64,000 nucleotides of DNA, taken from UASB124 sp041662445 (GTDB taxonomy: Bacteria; Babelota; Babeliae; Babelales; RVW-14). The DNA lies in the NCBI GenBank assembly GCA_041662445.1, contig JBAZSL010000001.1:67317-131316 (forward strand), in the 5' to 3' direction. Positions 34,114-41,895 of the stretch are shown one piece after another. Made by a program: the position numbers and the translations under genes. How positions within the stretch are numbered: position 1 is the stretch's first letter; each line of letters begins with the position of its first letter. The notes beneath the pieces are model-generated. The model was not told the DNA's origin. It searched no databases and was given only the letters and a program-made list of their open reading frames with translations.

Positions 34114-35889
34114 ATGATTACTTCTTATTCTCGTTTTTATCGCATAATTTCGATCATAGTGATGCTCACTGGCTTTCATGTATTATGTCGCGGGGCTCTT
34201 CGTCCGCAAGCACCAACGCCAGATGTCAATCAACCAATAATGGCGATACCCATAGATCCGGCACGTGCGTTATCGGTGCCTGTAGTGGCAACTGTAATAG
34301 CTCCAACTGGAACGATGTTGGCGGATGATGGGAAAACTGATTCACCAGAGCAACCGATCGCTGATATTAACTGGCTTACATATATTTTTACCACTGCATG
34401 TGCAGCCCCTAACGCTGAACGCACAGGAGTTAACGCACATCTTATTGCACCGCCACCCCAAAATGTACACAGCGCTTTGTCTTGCTTTTCGCATCGCATG
34501 AAAAGAGATTTAATAAACACTCATATAGTGCACACTGAAGCGGAGTGTGACGAGCTTCCCTATGCCCAAAAATTGTTGGTTAATCCAGGCGCCCAGGCGT
34601 GTTTTGTCGGTGATATTCACGGCAGCATTGGTGCATTGGTTCGTCTTATGTGGATATGGCGGAATATTGGTCTGCTTGATGCAAATTTTAAAGTTCCTGA
34701 AAATAAATATTTTATCTTTTTGGGCGATTATGCCGACTATGGCCGCTATGGGCAATTAGTACTTTATACGCTTCTCAACCTCAAATTACATAACTGGAAA
34801 AATGTATTTCTGTTACGCGGTAACCATGAGAGTAGTATCTCTCTAAAATATGGTTTTTATGATGAACTGGAGCACATCTATGGTAAAGACGTAACGTTCA
34901 ACATGTGGGATGAATGGAACGCATGTTTCTTCAACTTGTTACCCTTTGTTCTTTACCTTGGTATTAATTGGCATCAATCGTTTATTCAGTGTTGTCACGG
35001 TGGTATTGAACCTGGGTTCAATCCAAAATCATTTCTCTGTAGTCCTGATATGTATCACGATCTCAGTGGTCATTTTTCGGATTATGAATTTGATGACGGC
35101 ATAATGAATGCTGTAGAGCCTGATCAATCGCGACAAGAAGCGTTAAGGAAACATTTATTTGATGAGTTGGTACAACGGGGGGTATTTACAACCTTTGGTG
35201 AGTCATACGACGTTCATTATAAATATGCAAAAACAACAAACTCGGGATTTTTATGGAGTGACATGATCACTAACGCAGCGTTTGATAGTAATCGTGTGCG
35301 TGGATTGGGTTTTGTTGCAAGTGAAGAGATAGTGGACAGGATCAGTGGTGCCTGCAACATATGTGCGTATATGCGTGCACATCAGCATCATGCAGGTGTA
35401 CGAATTGGTGACATATCGCCCAACGATGATGCAACTAATGGTGCTGCTCGTTGGTACAACGTTATTGGCGTGATGCCTATTCCTCAAGGGGTGCATTCTC
35501 AACAATGTGGCATACCCGTAGCAAACAGCGTTTCTTTTAATGGAACACTTACGCTTTCAGTTCCTGATGCCCAAGCGGCTCTTGATACAGCACGTACAAC
35601 TAATACTCCCGTTGCGTGGCAGGCATTCAAAAATGCGCTTCCATCATTTCCATTAGAACATGACGATTATTTCCCGATTATTACCTTTACGACCGCATCA
35701 GAAGCTGGTTCTATTAACAATCAATGGGATAGTTTTGGGCTTTGTACGATTGCACCTGTAGTCAGAAATTCACACATTGCTATCTATGAGGCATGTGCCG
35801 CCATGGCTCCCGCTCCCGCCATTGCGCAAGTGGTACAACAGCAACAGCCGCAGGTAAATCCGCGTAAACGCAAAGAGCCGTGTGTATAA
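34114..35889 (+). CDS. Exported calcineurin-like metallophosphoesterase
   Basis: 591-residue protein from the ATG at 34114, which follows GGGGGAAA (an in-frame TTG/ATG pair at 34096-34101 is less likely). A signal peptide (IISIIVMLTGFHVLCRGA) precedes a linker and then a PPP-type phosphatase domain with GDIHG (about residues 166-170), GDYADYG (204-210), RGNHE (235-239) and a late RAHQHH metal ligand. These residues coordinate two metals in Ser/Thr phosphatases such as PP1. The C-terminal FTTASEAGSINNQWDSF resembles the motif of the two paralogues at 41896 and 44764. Ends in a basic tail (RKRKEP). A host phosphoprotein target is inferred. Confidence 0.87.
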   Translation: MITSYSRFYRIISIIVMLTGFHVLCRGALRPQAPTPDVNQPIMAIPIDPARALSVPVVATVIAPTGTMLADDGKTDSPEQPIADINWLTYIFTTACAAPNAERTGVNAHLIAPPPQNVHSALSCFSHRMKRDLINTHIVHTEAECDELPYAQKLLVNPGAQACFVGDIHGSIGALVRLMWIWRNIGLLDANFKVPENKYFIFLGDYADYGRYGQLVLYTLLNLKLHNWKNVFLLRGNHESSISLKYGFYDELEHIYGKDVTFNMWDEWNACFFNLLPFVLYLGINWHQSFIQCCHGGIEPGFNPKSFLCSPDMYHDLSGHFSDYEFDDGIMNAVEPDQSRQEALRKHLFDELVQRGVFTTFGESYDVHYKYAKTTNSGFLWSDMITNAAFDSNRVRGLGFVASEEIVDRISGACNICAYMRAHQHHAGVRIGDISPNDDATNGAARWYNVIGVMPIPQGVHSQQCGIPVANSVSFNGTLTLSVPDAQAALDTARTTNTPVAWQAFKNALPSFPLEHDDYFPIITFTTASEAGSINNQWDSFGLCTIAPVVRNSHIAIYEACAAMAPAPAIAQVVQQQQPQVNPRKRKEPCV

Positions 35890-35961
35890 TTTTGAGGTGT
35901 TTCTTGGGGTATGCGTGCATTTTGCTTGAGCCGTGTGGGGTTGAGGATCAAGGTTTCGTGA

Positions 35962-38643
35962 TTACTCTTTTTCTGATGGAGTAAGTGCTTTCCTGATTTC
36001 TGCATCCAACTCAGCTCTATTTCCTTTTCCTGTGGTCACAATTCTAATTGCCAGATCAAGTTGGGCGGTTAGCCAGGATTGTATTCCCTTATCTGTTATT
36101 TTTGAATTGGCTATTTCTTCGCGCAAGCCTTTGATTATTTTGGGGTCTTGAAGTTGTTTAGATGTAATAGCGCTTGCGATTGAATCACGAATTTCTTCTC
36201 GCAGAACATCGTCCGGATTGACCATTAATGCTTTTTGGAGGATGGATTCGAGCTTGTCGAAAAGTTGCCCACCGCTTTGTATTGGAGCGGCTAACTGCTT
36301 CTCCTCCTCATCCGATTCTATTGGTAGATCTCCTGTTGATTGTAACGCTTGGACGCGCTGTGCTAGGTCGAATTGATCGCGAAGATACTTTTGTGTTTCC
36401 TTGTTCTGGACATTGTTAATTGATTGATTTATGGAGTCTTCTGTTTGGCCCGAGAGATCAGAAAAAATGAGAAATTTTGCGATATCGTTCAGAATTGTCT
36501 GTTGAGTTGGTGCGATGTCTGACGATGGTTGAGCTTGTGCGGTTTCCTTTTTTGATTTAGAGGATTCTAGCACTCGCTTAAGTTGCAATGTTTCTGCGGT
36601 TGCCTTTTTTGCCTGCGCTTCTTTCTCTACGCGATATTTGTGTGGATAAATTGGTCGCATTTGGATAAGTGCTGAATTCAATAGCTGGTTGGCTTTTTCG
36701 ATTTGCTCTTTTGGTGGCTTCATGCGTAAAATCTGGTTTTTCTGGTTACCCATGTGAGCAAATAGATGTTCTATGAGCGTGAGCTTCGCTTCAATTTCAG
36801 GAACAGTCTTTAAACTAAGAGCTTCTGTGCTTAATTTTGTGACATTTTCTTGTTCTTTTTCCATTTCGGTGAGCAATTTTGCGACCGAGATTGTTGGCAC
36901 TGATTTTTGTGCTGGGGATGGTTGTCTCTTGCTTTTTCGCGTAGGTGCTTCTGGCGCTCTGGATGAAGGCGGTGTTGAAATCTCTGACGCAGGGGGATAG
37001 TGTTCGAATTCTTTGGTAAGTGTATCGGCTAACTTAGTATTTACTCCAGCCACAGCAACCCAAACTTCATGTCTGTGTTGCTCATCAAACGACAAGACTT
37101 TTTGAATAAAATCTTTTGTGGCCGCGTCCTTCGCTTCTCGCGGAAGTAATTGTATGTTCTCTGCAATTCTTTTAGCTGGGCTTGTGTATGAACCACTTAG
37201 TGGCCCCATAGAGGCAATTTCTTCTCCATAGTTAATAGTAAGTTGCGAAGTTCTGCCCGTGCTTGTTGGTATTGATTTAATCACTGGTTGTTTCGTGAGT
37301 GGTGTTAGCTGCCCCGATAATTTCCCCAAAAAAGCACTCTCTGCGCTTTCATCTGGTAGTTTAGAGAGAATGTTGTGAATATTTTTTCTTATCAGATCTT
37401 CTTCTTCTCTTATCTGAGCTTCATCTCGTGCGCGTGCAATTTCTCCTTTTTTTTGTGCATTTATTTTCTGTTTTTTAATCGATTCAATTTTTCGAGCAAC
37501 TTTATTGATTTGTTCGTTAACATCGAGTTTGAAATCCGCAACTTGCAAGCGATTTCTGCAGGTAGCAACAAGTTGTGAAAAGAGTGGTTCTAATTTTTTG
37601 TGTCTCAATATTCTTGGCGTAAGCCCAACCATTACATCATCTAGCGCTTGCAATTTTTCCTGGCGCGATAAAAGATCTCTTTTTCGGCGTTCAAAATCAT
37701 AAGAAGAAGTCGCGTCTTGAGCATCAAAAAACTGCTGCTCAGTTGTTATAATCTTGAGCTGCCTTTCTAGCCGTTGCAATATGTCTCGCAATGCTTGCAT
37801 CCCTGGGTCTTCCGCTGCTATTTTCACCTTCGAGCCTCCTGGCCCCTGGCTGCCACTACCACTGCTACTGCCGCTACTACTTGGATCATCTTTTGGCACT
37901 GGTGGCTGGTCTCCCGCTCCCTGCCCGCCTTTTTCTTCTTCCTTCTTTTCTTCTTTTTCCCCGGTTTTTCCCGCATCTTTTCCCCCTTTTTCAGTATCAG
38001 CGGCTGGGGTTACTACTGTTGGCGGCGTGCCCACTCCCTGTGATTGCGGGGCGGATTCGGGCTCATTTTTTTGTAACAATGCAGATAATAATTCTGCTGG
38101 CGCTGTTTTGGCATATTGAGGAAATGGCGATGGCGGCAGTTGCTCTGTTTGCGCGGGCGTTAGTTTAGCCTCAAGCGCATCAGAAGCGTTGGCGCCGCGT
38201 TTCATAAGATTATCAAACCGTTGTTGATAGTCATCTTTAGTTGCTTTAGGATCGTCTGGCAAAGCATTTATGGCGTTACGTGCTGTTTCTATAAGCGGCC
38301 CAGCCTGTTCCATTAATTCGCTTATATTGTCCAACTTTACTTGGGATGGATTATCCAAAAACTGCTGTACAGCATCCTCAATCGTTGCCACCTGCGCCGC
38401 GAGCGCCCCAAGCGCATCATTCGCATCGTTGTACATCTTAAGGAAACGTGCGACGTCCGCGTCATACTTTTCTCGTGCCTTTGTCTCTGCCGCAACGCGA
38501 TCTCGGTATGCCTTGAGTCGTCGTTCGGTTTCTGCTTTTCCCATTTGTACTGAAGCTGGCGTAGCGATCTCGTGCCAGCAACCGGCAAGCATGAGGATGC
38601 CGACCAACCATCTAGCGGTACACGTCGTGAACGATGTTTTCAT
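35962..38643 (-). CDS. Large coiled-coil lipoprotein of unknown function
   Basis: 893-residue protein with a lipoprotein signal (WLVGILMLAGC, Cys at about residue 22) behind a clear AAGGAG. Residues 35-170 are a charged helical region, followed by a low-complexity Pro/Gly/Ser/Lys segment (about 200-285) and long helical stretches with Gln/Glu/Lys-rich coiled-coil character to the end. The N-terminal mature segment (PASVQMGKAETERRLKAYRDR) matches that of the lipoprotein at 59903 (PAGVKLSKKETAEKMRLYRER), so the two share an ancestor there. No enzymatic motif is seen. Confidence 0.78.
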   Translation of the reverse strand: MKTSFTTCTARWLVGILMLAGCWHEIATPASVQMGKAETERRLKAYRDRVAAETKAREKYDADVARFLKMYNDANDALGALAAQVATIEDAVQQFLDNPSQVKLDNISELMEQAGPLIETARNAINALPDDPKATKDDYQQRFDNLMKRGANASDALEAKLTPAQTEQLPPSPFPQYAKTAPAELLSALLQKNEPESAPQSQGVGTPPTVVTPAADTEKGGKDAGKTGEKEEKKEEEKGGQGAGDQPPVPKDDPSSSGSSSGSGSQGPGGSKVKIAAEDPGMQALRDILQRLERQLKIITTEQQFFDAQDATSSYDFERRKRDLLSRQEKLQALDDVMVGLTPRILRHKKLEPLFSQLVATCRNRLQVADFKLDVNEQINKVARKIESIKKQKINAQKKGEIARARDEAQIREEEDLIRKNIHNILSKLPDESAESAFLGKLSGQLTPLTKQPVIKSIPTSTGRTSQLTINYGEEIASMGPLSGSYTSPAKRIAENIQLLPREAKDAATKDFIQKVLSFDEQHRHEVWVAVAGVNTKLADTLTKEFEHYPPASEISTPPSSRAPEAPTRKSKRQPSPAQKSVPTISVAKLLTEMEKEQENVTKLSTEALSLKTVPEIEAKLTLIEHLFAHMGNQKNQILRMKPPKEQIEKANQLLNSALIQMRPIYPHKYRVEKEAQAKKATAETLQLKRVLESSKSKKETAQAQPSSDIAPTQQTILNDIAKFLIFSDLSGQTEDSINQSINNVQNKETQKYLRDQFDLAQRVQALQSTGDLPIESDEEEKQLAAPIQSGGQLFDKLESILQKALMVNPDDVLREEIRDSIASAITSKQLQDPKIIKGLREEIANSKITDKGIQSWLTAQLDLAIRIVTTGKGNRAELDAEIRKALTPSEKE

Positions 38644-38826
38644 GAAACTCTCCTTTTTTTACCGGCGCGATTATTACCACGACCATACAAAAAAATAGAG
38701 GGCGATTGCAAGGGTTGATTGCAGCGTATAATGTCAAATCCGGAATTCAATTCCGTGTTTGACATTGACGATACGGGAAAAGCTGCCTATTCTGATGAAA
38801 TTAGGGTTAACGTAAAGGGATTTTTT

Positions 38827-40014
38827 ATGATTTTTCGCGATATAACGCCTCATTTGCGCGAAGCAGCACGTCAATTTTCGGCGGTGGCAATTGTTGGCCC
38901 CCGACAGTCAGGGAAAACGACATTAGCTCAAACCGTTTTCCCTTCGCATACCTACGTAAGTCTTGAGGATTTTGATAAACGTGAACAGGCCATAGCTGAT
39001 CCGCGGAGGTTTTTGCATGATTTTTCTAGTGATCATGGGATTATTATTGATGAAATTCAGCATGCACCAAAACTCCTTTCTTACATGCAGACTATTATTG
39101 ATCGCGAAAAAAAGAAGGGGTTTTTTATCGTTACTGGGTCGCAGAATTTTCTGGTAAATGAGGCGATAACACAAACGCTCGCAGGAAGGATTGCCTTTTT
39201 AACCCTTTTCCCTCTCTCAATTAATGAACTGAGGACTGGATCTTTGTTGCCGAAAAGAATCGAAGAAATAGTTTTTCGTGGAATGTATCCGCGTCTCTAT
39301 AGTGAAGACGTTGCGCCCGTCAAACTCTATGAAAATTATATTCATGGTTACGTAGAACGTGATGTACGGCAGATTAAAAACGTTCTCGATCTCAATCTTT
39401 TTCAAAAATTTCTTCAACTCTGTGCTGGGCGTATCGGTCAGATTCTTAACTTGTCATCCCTCGGCAATGATTGTGGCATTGATCAGAAAACGGCACGAGC
39501 ATGGATATCGTTACTCGAAGCAAGTTATGTTATTTTTCTCTTGCATCCATATTACAAAAATTATGGCAAACGTCTTATTAAGCAACCAAAAATTTATTTT
39601 GTTGATACCGGTATAGCCTGCTCATTGCTCAATATCAAAAGTTCGCAAGAATTATCAGAGCATTATTTGCGAGGGGGATTATTTGAGTCCTTTATGATCT
39701 CTGATATTTTCAAGCAACATTACAATATAGATCAGAAGCCGGCCTTATCTTTTTGGCGCGATCATCAAGGCAATGAAGTAGATTGTGTTATTGAACAAGC
39801 ATTGCGTGTCGCCTTGGTGGAGATTAAATCCGGTCAAACGGTTAACACAGATTTTTTCAAGCAATTTGTCTACTTCAACACCATAAAAGAGTTTCCACCT
39901 TCCAAAAAATTTATCATCTACGCCGGATCTGATGACCAGTCATGGCCGGAGGCACTGGTAGTTGCATGGCAGCATGCCGGTGGCCTGGTGACCGCTTTTA
40001 ACCAAACCAAATGA
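38827..40014 (+). CDS. AAA_14/DUF4143 ATPase with nuclease-like C terminus
   Basis: 395-residue protein from the ATG at 38827 behind AAAGGGA; the frame opens at 38719 but those extra residues are atypical. It has a Walker A (GPRQSGKTT), a Walker B (GIIIDEIQ) and a sensor-like VTGSQNF, followed by a winged-helix linker and the DUF4143 region. The C-terminal GNEVDCVIEQ..LVEIKSG has the D-x-ExK layout of PD-(D/E)xK nucleases. Such ATPases are common and strain-variable; their function is unknown, with defence or mobile-element links suspected. It is one of three in the window. Confidence 0.88.
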   Translation: MIFRDITPHLREAARQFSAVAIVGPRQSGKTTLAQTVFPSHTYVSLEDFDKREQAIADPRRFLHDFSSDHGIIIDEIQHAPKLLSYMQTIIDREKKKGFFIVTGSQNFLVNEAITQTLAGRIAFLTLFPLSINELRTGSLLPKRIEEIVFRGMYPRLYSEDVAPVKLYENYIHGYVERDVRQIKNVLDLNLFQKFLQLCAGRIGQILNLSSLGNDCGIDQKTARAWISLLEASYVIFLLHPYYKNYGKRLIKQPKIYFVDTGIACSLLNIKSSQELSEHYLRGGLFESFMISDIFKQHYNIDQKPALSFWRDHQGNEVDCVIEQALRVALVEIKSGQTVNTDFFKQFVYFNTIKEFPPSKKFIIYAGSDDQSWPEALVVAWQHAGGLVTAFNQTK

Positions 40015-40690
40015 GGCGATGATGGAAGAGCGAAATAGGATAGGGCTTCGAAGAATTTCGCGCGATACACCGGCTTTTACCTGTCCGTCGAAGCTCGTAG
40101 AGCGAAGTCAGAAGCCGATGTGCGCTTCATCATCTGGTACGGGTTTTTTTGGATCCCGGGTCCTTGCCCGGGATGACGAAAAAGTGCGTGCGTGACGACA
40201 AAAAGTGCGTTCAGGATGGCTATAGGCAAAATATTCTAAACGGCCACTACAACATAGCGTCATACCCGCGAAAGCGGGTATCCAGAGATAGCTCTGGGGG
40301 CTAGGTCCCCGCCTGCGCAAGCCTGTCCGTAGGCCTGTCCGCCATAGCCAGTCTCGGCGTCGGTGGAAGCCACGTAGGGCGTAGGAGGGCCTGTCCTTCG
40401 GCCTGTCCTCCGAAGCCACCTGGGCGTAGGGGGAAGCCACGAACATCGTGAGGGCGTAGGAGGGATGACGAAAAAGTGCGTCTGGGCCTGTCCTCCGTAG
40501 CTAGCTTCAGCGTAGGAGGAATGACAAAAGCCGCGTCCACGATAGCTAGGTTAAACAGGCTTCGGAAGAGGCCTAATGCAGTGGTCTTGGTCTTATGGGG
40601 GGAAGAAAAACGGGTTTAAGGGTTTAATTGTCTTTTTCTCATCATCATTGTAAATTGGAAGTGTAAGTTCCAAAATGCAAGGATGATATC
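40015..40690. repeat. 676-base gene-free stretch made of dispersed palindromic repeats
   Basis: Contains GGATCCCGGGTCCTTGCCC (40151-40170), the REP-like CCCGCGAAAGCGGGTATCC near 40266, several copies of GCGTAGGAGGGCCTGTCCTT and GTGGAAGCCACGTAGGGCG-type units (40300-40510), and an inverted copy of the CCTGTTTAAC...GACGCGG module (about 40518-40577). Open frames within it translate into repetitive Arg/Pro/Leu-rich sequence without any start or ribosome site worth trusting. No gene is supported. Confidence 0.8.
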
Positions 40691-41803
40691 ATGAAAAGAG
40701 CTCTTTTTCTTGAAAAGATCGACTTCCAGTTCGAAATCCATTCCCTGTGCGGCCTCCTCGGCCCCCGCCAGGTTGGCAAAACAACACTCGCGCATCAATT
40801 TGCTGAAAAGATACCCAATGCCTACTTTCTTGACCTTGAAAATCCAGCCGACCTTGCGCGTCTTGAAAATCCCATGCTTGCTCTTTCTGCGTTACAAAGT
40901 GATCTCATTATTATTGATGAAATTCAACGCCGGCCAGACCTTTTCCCCGTTCTCCGCGTTTTAGTGGATGAGAAGCCACGAAAATTTTTGATCTTAGGAA
41001 GCGCTTCGCGTGATTTGCTGCAACAGTCATCTGAAACCTTAGCTGGGCGCATTGGATATGTTGAACTTACTCCGTTCTCACTTACCGAAGTTGATGATCG
41101 ACAAAAACTGTGGCTTCGTGGTGGCTTCCCGCGTTCATACCTTGCAACGTCAGAGCGCGCAAGTTATGCCTGGAGGCAGTCGTATATTTCAACGTTTATG
41201 GAGCGTGATATTCCTAATCTTGGATTTAATATTCCCGCTGCACTGATGAAGCGTTTATGGGTTATGCTCGCGCACAATCATGGCAATATTTTGAACATGA
41301 GTGAAATCGGCGCTGCTCTTGGGGTTTCACATCATACGGTGCGCACGTATGTAGATATTTTGGAGGGAACATTTATGGTGCGGCTCCTGCTGCCATGGTT
41401 TGAAAATATAGGTAAACGTCAAGTAAAAAGCCCTAAAATATACCTTCGTGATAGTGGGATTCTACACACGTTATTGGGCATTCACGATAACAACGAGCTT
41501 CAAGAATATTATCGGCTTGGTGCTGCATGGGAGGGATTTGCGCTCGAAGAAATTATTAAGAAATACCAAGCGCAGCCGGAGGAGTGTTTTTTCTGGTCAA
41601 CAATGAGTGGGGCAGAGCTTGATCTTTTGATCGTACAAGATGGCAAGCGACTTGGGTTTGAAATAAAATATACCGATGCTCCCAAACTTACTAAATCAAT
41701 GATGAGTGCGCTTCAGGATCTAAAACTTGATCATCTTTATGTTATTCATCCTCAACATCAAACCTTCCCGCTTGCTGCTAACGTAACTGCACAAGGGTTG
41801 TAA
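40691..41803 (+). CDS. AAA_14/DUF4143 ATPase with nuclease-like C terminus
   Basis: 370-residue relative of the proteins at 38827 and 54146. Motifs are GPRQVGKTT (Walker A), LIIIDEIQRRPDLFPVLR (Walker B plus arginines), LGSASRDLLQQSSETLAGRIGYVELTPFSLTE typical of AAA_14, an HTH-like GAALGVSHHTVRTYVDILE and a C-terminal GAELDLLIVQ..GFEIKY with the D-ExK pattern. The ATG follows AAGGA. It is oriented with the first ATPase but separated by the repeat-rich gap. Role unknown. Confidence 0.88.
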   Translation: MKRALFLEKIDFQFEIHSLCGLLGPRQVGKTTLAHQFAEKIPNAYFLDLENPADLARLENPMLALSALQSDLIIIDEIQRRPDLFPVLRVLVDEKPRKFLILGSASRDLLQQSSETLAGRIGYVELTPFSLTEVDDRQKLWLRGGFPRSYLATSERASYAWRQSYISTFMERDIPNLGFNIPAALMKRLWVMLAHNHGNILNMSEIGAALGVSHHTVRTYVDILEGTFMVRLLLPWFENIGKRQVKSPKIYLRDSGILHTLLGIHDNNELQEYYRLGAAWEGFALEEIIKKYQAQPEECFFWSTMSGAELDLLIVQDGKRLGFEIKYTDAPKLTKSMMSALQDLKLDHLYVIHPQHQTFPLAANVTAQGL

Positions 41804-41895
41804 AAAGAGAAAAGTGCTGAAAAATGTCGCTATCGAGCGCATATTTTGCCAAAAAATGCACGTGCCGGGTGCAGATTTCATGTCCCAAGACGCCC

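Noticed and set aside
37754..38168. Plus-strand frames of 89-125 residues opposite the large lipoprotein
   Set aside because: They are the reverse complement of its low-complexity Pro/Gly/Lys region; composition is biased and no start signal fits.
36773..38698. Ser-rich plus-strand frames (about 60-140 residues) opposite minus-strand coiled-coil genes, here and at 59-62 kb
   Set aside because: Typical shadows of Glu/Lys/Ala-rich genes read on the opposite strand; none has a plausible start.
40108..40540. Open frames of 79-112 residues on the minus strand in the repeat gap
   Set aside because: They translate the dispersed repeats (ALLRPTWLP-like sequence), have no ribosome site, and recur wherever the repeat occurs in this orientation.
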